A program made the position numbers and the translations under genes. A stretch of DNA of 8,045 nucleotides from Nitrospina sp. (GTDB lineage: Bacteria > Nitrospinota > Nitrospinia > Nitrospinales > VA-1): assembly GCA_018647025.1 (NCBI GenBank), contig JABGTQ010000136.1, positions 1 to 8,045 on the forward strand, given 5' to 3'. Every line of letters starts with the position of its first letter. The stretch's first letter is position 1. Positions 1 to 6,291 of the stretch are shown one piece after another. Below the pieces are notes generated by a model. The model made no database searches and was not told the origin of the DNA. It saw nothing but the letters and a program-made list of their open reading frames with translations.

Positions 1-585
1 TGCAGGTTTCTTACGACCCTCCTCCCAAATACGTAATGCTGATTGAATGGATTTATTTAAAGCTAATGACACAAAGTCAGTATTATCTATCTTTTTTTGT
101 ATTCGTTCGCTCACTTTATCATCCCCGGAAATAACCGTCCCCTGCTTAAACTTTTCCCAGTAACCGTCATAGTTGACGCGAAAAAACTCAGCATTATCTT
201 CATGGTTTATCTCAGCAAGTAACATTTGAATCAGGTAAGGAGCGCGCTGAATTTCTTCGAAATTTTGTTTAAGTGCTGGTGCGAGTCCAAACTGTAATAG
301 TCTTCCAATAGTTACGTCCTCAGCAGAACGATTAAACCCTTCGGCATGCGCCATGTCTAGAAGAGTCATACGCAAACGCTCTACATCTGCAGGATGGCCT
401 AACCCACCAAGGGCGATACGGTCATAAATTTCATAAATTTTTCCAGGTTGCGGAGAAAACCCGAGAATAATCGCTCCTTCATTATAGGGGATCCCTATAA
501 CGGGTTGTCCTTTACTTAGCTTTTCACGAACATAACTATGGCGGGTAGAAATTGCTTCCATCCAACGAAAAGGCTCTTCAAACAT
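1..585 (-). CDS. prcA: Proteasome subunit alpha (PrcA), partial, 3' end off the left edge
   Basis: Non-catalytic alpha subunit of the bacterial 20S proteasome; alpha heptamers cap the beta rings, gate the axial pore and dock the ATPase ring. The reading frame is open from ATG at 585 to the window edge, giving 195 residues, against about 240-250 for complete PrcA. It begins MFEEPFRWMEAIS. It aligns by eye with mycobacterial PrcA: 'GKIYEIYDRIALGGLG' matches the 'QKISELYDRVGFAAAG' region, and 'FFRVNYDGYW' matches 'LYRITYDGS'. No N-terminal catalytic Thr is present, as expected for alpha. The start is supported by AGGAG at 592-596, 6 nt before the ATG. Only 2 bp separate it from the prcB stop, so it belongs to the same operon. 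The missing part should hold the C-terminal ~50 residues. The identification is firm because of context and motif alignment. Confidence 0.93.
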   Translation of the reverse strand, partial: MFEEPFRWMEAISTRHSYVREKLSKGQPVIGIPYNEGAIILGFSPQPGKIYEIYDRIALGGLGHPADVERLRMTLLDMAHAEGFNRSAEDVTIGRLLQFGLAPALKQNFEEIQRAPYLIQMLLAEINHEDNAEFFRVNYDGYWEKFKQGTVISGDDKVSERIQKKIDNTDFVSLALNKSIQSALRIWEEGRKKPA

Positions 586-587
586 TT

Positions 588-1388
588 TTAACTCCTACTC
601 ATGGAAGATTTATAAATATCTGTCATCTCATCATCTGAAATAAACTGATATCCGTTTTTAGTAATTTTTGCGATGGTAGGATAAATTTTATCGTCGGGCC
701 GAGATTGTCCCGTGGCTGAATCAAATTGAGCTGCTGTTTGCAGCAGGCGTATTGATAAAGAAGTTGCTTCACCCTCGGACCTATCTTTTAATGGACTCGT
801 ACCCCAAAGATTTTCGTGTTCTAAGACACCTTTTATCATAGGAGACCCAGATCCTGTTGCTACATGCGTCAGTATCTTAAATTCAGCTCCAAGCATATCG
901 TAAAAATAAAGAAACGCGCTGTCTTGCTGTGGGTCATAAATGGCAAAAAGAGGGCTCACTCCCCCGACACCCTGCAAGGCCATAGCCACATTGTCTTTGA
1001 GCAATTTTGATAAGGCTCGAACCTTTCCTTCCGTGCTCATAGCTCTTAATTGAGAACGCCGATAATATTCAAAGTTATGTGATAAAACGCGAGCCATTTC
1101 GAATGCTGTAGCCGGTACACCTGCAATGGCCATCAACGAATAATTATCTATAGGTATTACTTTATCGCAACGATCGTACATAATGGCATTGCCTGCAGTG
1201 GCTCTGCGGTCACCAGCTACAATGATTCCATCCTTATAATGAAACGCCAGAACTGTAGTTCCTTGGGGAATTTCCAGTGCCTTATTTTCAGGAATACCCG
1301 AAAGTACTTGTTGTGGGTAGTGACCCGATCTTTTAAGAAGATCAAGGAAATCTCCAGAACCATGGATTTTTTCAAAGTTTTCTATCAT
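588..1388 (-). CDS. prcB: Proteasome subunit beta (PrcB), catalytic
   Basis: Proteolytic subunit of the 20S core. It is an N-terminal-nucleophile threonine protease made with a propeptide. Residues 1-43 are the predicted propeptide, ending in Gly43; cleavage would expose Thr44 ('QG/TTVLAF') as Thr1. Counting from there, Asp60 in 'AGDRRATAGN' is Asp17 and Lys76 is Lys33, so the catalytic triad is complete. 'ATGSGSP' further on is the conserved beta-subunit GSGS region, and 'FDSATG' with 'KIYPTIAKI' matches the C-terminal part of mycobacterial PrcB. Length (266 aa) is normal for the family. The start ATG overlaps the pup stop (ATGA, 4 bp). I see no Shine-Dalgarno sequence, so translation probably depends on coupling to pup. 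The 43-residue propeptide is a little shorter than the mycobacterial one (about 57). The enzyme should be active. Confidence 0.97.
   Translation of the reverse strand: MIENFEKIHGSGDFLDLLKRSGHYPQQVLSGIPENKALEIPQGTTVLAFHYKDGIIVAGDRRATAGNAIMYDRCDKVIPIDNYSLMAIAGVPATAFEMARVLSHNFEYYRRSQLRAMSTEGKVRALSKLLKDNVAMALQGVGGVSPLFAIYDPQQDSAFLYFYDMLGAEFKILTHVATGSGSPMIKGVLEHENLWGTSPLKDRSEGEATSLSIRLLQTAAQFDSATGQSRPDDKIYPTIAKITKNGYQFISDDEMTDIYKSSMSRS
592..596 (-). promoter_or_regulatory. Ribosome binding site of prcA
   Basis: AGGAG on the minus strand, 6 nt upstream of the prcA ATG. It lies inside the last codons of prcB, so ribosomes ending prcB are well placed to start prcA. This site decides the prcA start at 585. 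Confidence 0.75.
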
Positions 1389-1561
1389 TGGCCGGTTCGT
1401 TGTTTATAGTTTTCTGATTGTTTAGGGTCCACTCGCTTCATTCGCTTAAGAATGTCATCACGACCTGGTCGTTCAACACTAGGACTAGATGGTCCTGTAT
1501 CTTTTTTATCCGGAGTAGGATCCTTTTTTTCTTCTCTTCTCAGAGGATCGTTCATAGCCAT
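1385..1561 (-). CDS. pup: Prokaryotic ubiquitin-like protein, UBact type (58 aa)
   Basis: Small protein tag that is ligated through its C-terminus to substrate lysines and directs them to the Mpa-proteasome. My translation gives 58 residues starting MAMNDPLRREEKK and ending 'VDPKQSENYKQRTGQ'. The terminal Gly-Gln is the Pup hallmark: Gln58 must be deamidated to Glu by Dop before ligation. The central 'GRDDILKRMKRVDP' segment and the R-T/S-G-Q ending fit the Gram-negative UBact variant. Unlike acidic actinobacterial Pup, it is net basic (15 Lys/Arg against 11 Asp/Glu by my count). Residues 1-33 are rich in Pro, Ser and charged residues and probably disordered. It sits between dop and prcB, exactly where pup lies in mycobacteria. 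The start at 1561 is preferred over the ATG at 1555 because AGGAG lies 8 nt upstream; the start overlaps dop by 10 bp, and the stop overlaps the prcB start by 4 bp. Confidence 0.93.
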   Translation of the reverse strand: MAMNDPLRREEKKDPTPDKKDTGPSSPSVERPGRDDILKRMKRVDPKQSENYKQRTGQ

Positions 1562-3039
1562 GGGTATTGCTCCTTTTTGGAATTAATCAAATGTTCGAGG
1601 TCAGCGGAGGTGATGGTTTGAGAAAGGTCTATAAAAGTACCATCCGTAAACTCGATGCCTGTCCAGTGGATATTTTTTATTTTGTTTGTGCCGAGTGTTA
1701 CTGCTAAACCACGTACCCAAGCCCTTGTATCTTCTGGCGGTTGTTTTATGGCACGTTGAACTTCATCTTTGGAAAACATAGAGTATAGATCACCTGTTTG
1801 TTCTAGCCCTCGGTACAACCCTCTTTCTGGATCAATATTATGATACTCTAAATCCAAGCTTTTTATCCAAGGATCATCCCAGCCCACTCCTTCTGATTCA
1901 ATAAAGCGGGTAAAAATATCTTTTTTAATTGCCCAATCAATTCGATCAGCTAGCTTTTCAGGGTGGTGTTTAAGTTCATCTAAAGTACGGGCCCACTCAC
2001 GTATAATCCAATCGGATTCTTTACATTGCCCTGAAAGATTTTTATCTGCTACCTCAAGATAGAATTCTTGTATCTCAAGTGATGTTATCGTTTTGCCATT
2101 GGTGCGCTTTAAAGCGATAGTTCCTGTTAAATCATGCGAAATCGCTTTAATATCTTCAACAGGATTCTCTAGAGTCACGGGTAGTTTTAATTTATCTTCA
2201 CCAATTAAAGTCAATATCAATCGAGTAGTTCCAACCTTTAAAGCAGTTGCATAAGGGGACATATTAGCATCCCCCAGAATCAGGTGAAGTCGGCGGTATT
2301 TATCTTGTGTTGCATGAGGCTCATCCCGAGTATTTATAATCGGGCGCTGTGTCATCGTCTCAATACTCAATACCGTTTCTATAAAATCAGATCGTTGCGC
2401 AAGTTGCAGTCCGCTAAATGAATGATTATTTCGTAGTTCAGATCCAACCTTGCCTGCTCCTGCATATAGTTGACGAGTGACAAGAAACGGAACTAAACGC
2501 TCTACCCAATTCTCAAAAGGAAGTCGCCGTGATATGAGATAATTATCATGTGTGCCATAGCTATGACCAATATAGTCAGTATTGTTCTTAAAAATGAACA
2601 CTTTACCTGGTTTGTCATCCTGATTTCTGAGGCGGGCACACTCAAAAACGATGTGTTCGCCAGCTAGATCATGCGCCACTAATTGAAAAACACTGCTACA
2701 TTCTGGCGTGCTATATTCTGGGTGAGTGTGATCGTTATAAAATCTTGCTCCGTTTTCGAGCACTCGGTCACTTTTCATTTCCCAATAGCTATAGGGTCGC
2801 TTACGATCCTCAACACAAAAAGCATCTTCTTCCTCATCCTGCGCAAGGGAAGGTACATTAAATCCTCGCATGTCTTGATGGGATCGCTCTCTAAAATAGG
2901 CCCAGTTGCCAAATTCACTTTTCATCTCGCAACGGCGCACTAGCTTCATAGACTCTTCTACGACATCGTAATTATCTACTTCGTCGCGTATGATTCCGTA
3001 TTCTGTTTCTATACCTAAAAGAGGAACAGTAGCACTCAT
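1552..3039 (-). CDS. dop: Dop, deamidase/depupylase of the Pup-proteasome system
   Basis: Glutamine-synthetase-fold enzyme that deamidates the C-terminal Gln of the tagger and also cleaves tag-lysine isopeptide bonds. Residues 9-15 'GIETEYG' form the ATP/Mg-binding strand. 'NGARFYNDHTHPEYSTPEC' (96-114) contains Asp103, equivalent to the catalytic Asp of Dop/PafA. 'KNNTDYIGHSYGTHDNYL' (151-168), 'QLAQRSDFIE' (212-221), 'RPIINTRDEPHA' (232-243) and 'RLHLILGDANM' (250-260) are the core family motifs. The long insert between residues about 40 and 92, with 'DMRGF' at 56-60, matches the Dop loop and the 'DARGF' of mycobacterial Dop, and PafA lacks it. I therefore call Dop rather than the ligase PafA. 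Length 495 aa is normal. The start ATG overlaps the mpa stop (ATGA) with no clear Shine-Dalgarno, which suggests coupling. The tag made by the next gene ends in Gln, so a deamidase is required. Confidence 0.94.
   Translation of the reverse strand: MSATVPLLGIETEYGIIRDEVDNYDVVEESMKLVRRCEMKSEFGNWAYFRERSHQDMRGFNVPSLAQDEEEDAFCVEDRKRPYSYWEMKSDRVLENGARFYNDHTHPEYSTPECSSVFQLVAHDLAGEHIVFECARLRNQDDKPGKVFIFKNNTDYIGHSYGTHDNYLISRRLPFENWVERLVPFLVTRQLYAGAGKVGSELRNNHSFSGLQLAQRSDFIETVLSIETMTQRPIINTRDEPHATQDKYRRLHLILGDANMSPYATALKVGTTRLILTLIGEDKLKLPVTLENPVEDIKAISHDLTGTIALKRTNGKTITSLEIQEFYLEVADKNLSGQCKESDWIIREWARTLDELKHHPEKLADRIDWAIKKDIFTRFIESEGVGWDDPWIKSLDLEYHNIDPERGLYRGLEQTGDLYSMFSKDEVQRAIKQPPEDTRAWVRGLAVTLGTNKIKNIHWTGIEFTDGTFIDLSQTITSADLEHLINSKKEQYPWL
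1570..1577 (-). promoter_or_regulatory. Ribosome binding site of pup
   Basis: AAAAGGAG on the minus strand inside the 3' end of dop, with 8 nt between it and the ATG at 1561. It is the strongest Shine-Dalgarno I see in the operon. This would allow the tagger to be made in excess of its enzymes. It also favours the start at 1561 over the in-frame ATG two codons later. Confidence 0.75.
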
Positions 3040-4655
3040 ATTATTGATCGATTGAAGGTTTCGGAAGCAGCCTGATCAGAATCGTTTGGCCGACGTACTC
3101 TTACCACATGGCGCGGATCAAGGTCGAGTAGCTGAAGCCAGTCTTCCATGTTTGACTCTGCAGGTAGTAAATTTCCTTCTTTAAATTCGGTTTCCAGACA
3201 TTCTGTTAAGTCTTTTGACATGATCTTCAGCTCTTTTCCATCGATGGCTCTTTCAATCGCCTTTTCTTTAGTCCTTTTTACCACTCCCTCTATAATCGCT
3301 CCAGAGATAAAATCTTTCCAGTACAATTTTTTAAGTTTACCGGAGCGAAGAGTAAGGACCAGAACTTCCTGTTGAGAGCTTTTTTTAAATAGTGCGTTTA
3401 GAAATGGCTGCGTCATGTCATCAAGGTTTTTATGTTCCCGAGGTAAATTAGGCTTTAGATAAACTTTGAGTATAGCGTTACAATCTTCACGGTTGGGACG
3501 CCCCACCTTTATCTTTCGGTCAATTCTACCAGGCCTTAGGATTGCAGGGTCAATTAGGTCAGGTCGATTAGTAGCGAGAATAACTACTGCGTCTCGAAGT
3601 GATTGAATACCATCCATCTCGGCACAGAACATAGGTACCAATGTGTTGCTAATATTGTTTCCACGCGTGGCCTGCCTTGTCCCAAGAATAGACTCTGCCT
3701 CGTCAATAAAAATAAAAGGAACCTGACCCTTTTCCTTATAATTACGTGCTTTTTTGAAAATTTCTCTTACCTTCCGTTCCGATTCTCCTAACCACATGTT
3801 AAGAATTTCAGGGCCTTTAACATGAATGAAACGACCCTCGAGCTCTTGATTAGATTCTTTATCTTTAAGTTGGGATATAATATCTGAAAGAATCGCTCTT
3901 CCAATAAGGGTTTTGCCGCAGCCCGGAGGGCCATAGAATAAAAATCCTTTCGGTAATTCATATTCCATAGTTTTGAGAATATCCTTATGTAAAATAGGAT
4001 ACTCAATTACCTTGCGCACTTCTTCTATAACGTGGGATTGCCCTCCGACCTTGGACCAATCGATTTGTTCCAAGTCATCTTCTACCAGAACTCCAGATTT
4101 TCTCTTGGGCAATCGAGCTATAATTACCCTTTGATTCGGATCGAGAATAACCTCGTCACCCACTCTTAATGACTCTGTTTCTAAGTCGGGGTGATTAAGA
4201 ACTATGGTTTCGCTGTTTGCCGTTTGTCCAGTTACTAGCCACTGTCCATCAGCCAATTGTGTGGTGATGCGAGCAATAGGTCCATGCTCAGGCATAGGTA
4301 GTTTAGTGATAGCAACGAAACCTTCGTTGAGGGCAACTTGATCACCGGGCTGAAGAGTTTCTTTTTCAACAATATCTGGAGAAACCGCAGCTTGATATTC
4401 AGTTCCTCCAACCACCAAACGATAAAGGCCTCCATCCCCCAGTCCCAAAACAGTTCCAATACGGTGAGCGGGGGACTTTAGTTTATCAACTGTCTCCTCA
4501 AGAGTTTTAATTTTTAGTGCATATTGTTGTGATAACTGCTGGGCCTGAAATAAAGCATCTCGCAAATCAAATATTTTCTCTTGAAGGTTTGGCCTATCAG
4601 CGGTCTCATCCAAAAGTTGATCAATTAGGCCAATGATGTGGGGTTGGTCGCCCAT
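3036..4655 (-). CDS. mpa: Proteasome-associated AAA+ ATPase (Mpa/ARC)
   Basis: Hexameric unfoldase that recruits tagged proteins and threads them into the 20S core. Visible parts in order: N-terminal coiled coil at about residues 22-60 (the tag-binding segment in Mpa); two OB-type subdomains at about 62-120 and 124-184; an AAA+ domain from about 197. In the AAA+ domain, Walker A 'GPPGCGKT' is at 242-249, the pore loop 'NMWLGESER' has Trp288-Leu289-Gly290 as the aromatic-hydrophobic-Gly unit, Walker B 'FIFIDEAE' is at 314-321, sensor-1 Asn is at 363, and 'RPGRIDR' (374-380) holds the arginine-finger region. All ATPase motifs are intact. The protein is shorter (539 aa) than mycobacterial Mpa (609). 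Its C-terminus, 'ASETFNRSII', lacks the GQYL tail that docks Mpa onto the proteasome. The ATG at 4655 is preceded by AGGGA at an 8-nt spacing. It is the first gene of the operon, and its stop overlaps the dop start by 4 bp. Confidence 0.95.
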   Translation of the reverse strand: MGDQPHIIGLIDQLLDETADRPNLQEKIFDLRDALFQAQQLSQQYALKIKTLEETVDKLKSPAHRIGTVLGLGDGGLYRLVVGGTEYQAAVSPDIVEKETLQPGDQVALNEGFVAITKLPMPEHGPIARITTQLADGQWLVTGQTANSETIVLNHPDLETESLRVGDEVILDPNQRVIIARLPKRKSGVLVEDDLEQIDWSKVGGQSHVIEEVRKVIEYPILHKDILKTMEYELPKGFLFYGPPGCGKTLIGRAILSDIISQLKDKESNQELEGRFIHVKGPEILNMWLGESERKVREIFKKARNYKEKGQVPFIFIDEAESILGTRQATRGNNISNTLVPMFCAEMDGIQSLRDAVVILATNRPDLIDPAILRPGRIDRKIKVGRPNREDCNAILKVYLKPNLPREHKNLDDMTQPFLNALFKKSSQQEVLVLTLRSGKLKKLYWKDFISGAIIEGVVKRTKEKAIERAIDGKELKIMSKDLTECLETEFKEGNLLPAESNMEDWLQLLDLDPRHVVRVRRPNDSDQAASETFNRSII

Positions 4656-4663
4656 AAGTAAGA

Positions 4664-4668
4664 TCCCT
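4664..4668 (-). promoter_or_regulatory. Ribosome binding site of mpa
   Basis: AGGGA on the minus strand, 8 nt upstream of the ATG at 4655. A moderate match to the Shine-Dalgarno consensus that supports the chosen mpa start. Confidence 0.55.
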
Positions 4669-4694
4669 ATAATGTGAGTTTATTTTGAATTCTA

Positions 4695-4724
4695 ATTCTA
4701 AAGCGAAAAAAAATTATACGTCAA
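4695..4724 (-). promoter_or_regulatory. Predicted sigma-70-type promoter of the proteasome operon
   Basis: On the minus strand, TTGACG (4724 down to 4719) and TAGAAT (4700 down to 4695) are separated by 18 bp. Each hexamer matches its consensus at 5 of 6 positions. The predicted start of transcription is near 4688, giving a leader of roughly 33 nt before the mpa ATG. It is the best promoter candidate in the spacer and would drive mpa-dop-pup-prcB-prcA. Predicted by eye only. Confidence 0.6.
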
Positions 4725-4736
4725 GTTAATTTAACT
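4724..4736. promoter_or_regulatory. Perfect 13-bp dyad next to the operon -35 box (possible operator)
   Basis: AGTTAA-T-TTAACT is a perfect inverted repeat with a single central base. It directly abuts, and by one base overlaps, the predicted -35 element of the proteasome promoter. Such placement suits a regulator-binding site. The sequence is AT-rich, so a chance dyad cannot be excluded. Confidence 0.35.
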
Positions 4737-4881
4737 AAATTTAAACCATTACCCAGATCCTGTCTGTGAAAATAATACGGGTTTTTCTTGGCAATTTCTC
4801 CCACCGAAGGTTTTCTGGTACAATTTAACTTTTGAAAACATTGAACAATCTAATTTAGAACACTAAAAAGCATCTTATCTT

Positions 4882-4909
4882 TTGACTAGAAAATTGCTTT
4901 AAATAAAAC
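4882..4909 (+). promoter_or_regulatory. Candidate promoter of the rightward gene at 4952
   Basis: TTGACT (4882-4887) and TAAAAC (4904-4909) with a 16-bp spacer. The -35 matches 5 of 6 consensus bases and the -10 only 4 of 6. Transcription would begin near 4916, leaving a leader of about 35 nt. Weak evidence in such AT-rich DNA. Confidence 0.3.
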
Positions 4910-4951
4910 AAGACAGCACTAATTGGTTGCTAATTTTTTTAACCCTTAATT

Positions 4952-6274
4952 ATGAACTCCTTTAAATCCTCAGTAAGTATCGAGAAATGCATTTTAAGTT
5001 TCAGCCATGATCGATACAGTTCACGAAAAAAAGCAAATGCCGCGGCTATCGCAAAAGCCGAACGTGAAATTGCATCCAATAGCAATGGTATCAGTCATCT
5101 CATTCTACGAGCCGTTGACGATAAAATAGATCATCTCAAGTTTCTTTTTCTTATTAATGGTATTCCAGTTATGTGTTACGCGTTAGGAAACCTATTAATT
5201 TCCAGCCTCAAAGAAATTGTAATCGTAGGTTCAGAAGAAGTGGAACAAGTTGCTACTACTTTTTTAGAAACAGTAGGAACTCAGGGAAAAAAAATATCAT
5301 TTGTCCGAGAAGACCCAAATAAGCTAAATCTTTTTAACACGATGCAGTTAGGAAAAAACCGGTTGAATGTTAAGTCGGATGAATTAGTTTTATTTCAACC
5401 TGGCGACCTACCATTCATGTTCGATATTGAAGAAATCTTACACGATAGCGACACTCAAAATTACAATTTAATACTTTGGCTTAATTCTAGGCAAATGATG
5501 TTCCCGGATCACAAGCACAAACCAGAAAGTGAATTTGTACGGCGTAACTACCACTATCGAGCACTTTGTAAAGAAACGAACGAACTGCATGAAGTCAAAG
5601 AACCTAACATTTATCCAATCAACTTATCCGTAGTAGATTCAGACATCATTGAGCATCTGCACTCGACAAGAAAAGATGGGAACATAATCAAAGCCGGCAT
5701 CCGGAAAATACTGTCTACTCCGTCAAGAATATTAAAACTACTTCCCATAATGGCACACCATGCACTTCATTTCAGGTCTGATTTAAAGGAATTTCGTAAG
5801 GAAGATAAATACCTGTTTGGAATGCACAGAGATAATTTTGATCGCGCGGTTTCAGTTTTATTGGATACTAAATTCACAACTAAATTTCATAGCGACCCAG
5901 CATTTGTTTCTGATGTAGACGCGCTAGAGGACTGGGAAGACTTTGAATCTCTTACACATTATGCCAACGTTAAATATGGAGAGGAAGGTCTGAGGCACAT
6001 CCACCCATTTGGTGAAGAATTACTACACTTTCGTAAAGCGAAAATGCCTGGCCTGAAAACCCAAATAGATATGTATAACAATTTCCCAAGTTACATCAAT
6101 TCAACATATCAAGCTCTCAAAATGAACCGTTTGCCTTTCCTGCATGGAAATGAAAGCCAATACTTTCCACAAGAACCCAACCATGAAAATAACGGATCTG
6201 CTCAAAAAATAAAAAATGCGTTTTCTTGGTATTTCAACAAATGTAACGCTTTTAAATTAGAGCGTGTTAGCTAA
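4952..6274 (+). CDS. Nucleotidyltransferase-like (MobA/GT-A fold) protein with degenerate signature
   Basis: I do not recognise this protein as a named gene. Residues about 47-165 look like the start of a GT-A nucleotidyltransferase: strand 'SHLILRAVDD', then 'FLFLINGIPVMCYALGNLL' (64-82), 'KEIVIVGSEEV' (87-97), and 'DELVLFQPGDLPFMFDIEEIL' (143-163), with Gly151-Asp152 where active enzymes have their metal-binding Asp. 'DVDALEDWEDFE' (321-332) resembles the closing DxDTPEDL motif of that fold. The usual nucleotide-binding signature L-A-A-G-x-G-T/S-R-M is absent: 'RAVDDKIDHLKF' stands in its place. The 440-residue length exceeds that of simple family members, with a His- and charge-rich C-terminal region (about 345-440) of unknown role. 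No Shine-Dalgarno precedes the ATG. It is divergent from the proteasome operon and 17 bp upstream of the tonB-like gene. It may be a diverged sugar or cofactor nucleotidyltransferase, or a non-catalytic relative. Confidence 0.6.
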   Translation: MNSFKSSVSIEKCILSFSHDRYSSRKKANAAAIAKAEREIASNSNGISHLILRAVDDKIDHLKFLFLINGIPVMCYALGNLLISSLKEIVIVGSEEVEQVATTFLETVGTQGKKISFVREDPNKLNLFNTMQLGKNRLNVKSDELVLFQPGDLPFMFDIEEILHDSDTQNYNLILWLNSRQMMFPDHKHKPESEFVRRNYHYRALCKETNELHEVKEPNIYPINLSVVDSDIIEHLHSTRKDGNIIKAGIRKILSTPSRILKLLPIMAHHALHFRSDLKEFRKEDKYLFGMHRDNFDRAVSVLLDTKFTTKFHSDPAFVSDVDALEDWEDFESLTHYANVKYGEEGLRHIHPFGEELLHFRKAKMPGLKTQIDMYNNFPSYINSTYQALKMNRLPFLHGNESQYFPQEPNHENNGSAQKIKNAFSWYFNKCNAFKLERVS

Positions 6275-6291
6275 ATTATTTAAATAGTTTT

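Larger units (their letters stand above)
4656..4951. other. Divergent intergenic spacer (296 bp)
   Basis: AT-rich non-coding stretch between the leftward proteasome operon and the rightward gene at 4952. It holds the operon promoter, the AGTTAA/TTAACT dyad and a candidate rightward promoter. An extended -10-like TGGTACAAT (4816-4824) also occurs on the plus strand, but without a good -35. I see no RNA gene or convincing small ORF here. Confidence 0.6.

Noticed and set aside
1552..3039. Calling this gene the ligase PafA
   Set aside because: The shared family motifs do not discriminate, but the long N-terminal insert with 'DMRGF' matches Dop and is missing from PafA.
1418..3791. Plus-strand open frames of 62-86 codons at 1418-1621, 2683-2943, 3148-3375 and 3603-3791
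   Set aside because: Each is antisense to pup, dop or mpa, whose minus-strand products carry clear family motifs. The plus-strand products have no recognisable domain or ribosome binding site.
3788..4459. Minus-strand open frames at 3788-4006 and 4235-4459
   Set aside because: They are out-of-frame shadows inside the mpa gene, which is intact across this region.
4816..4824. Extended -10-like TGGTACAAT as the promoter of the gene at 4952
   Set aside because: The sequence 17 bp upstream (TTCTCC) is a poor -35, and the implied leader would be about 120 nt. Kept only as a minor note in the spacer.
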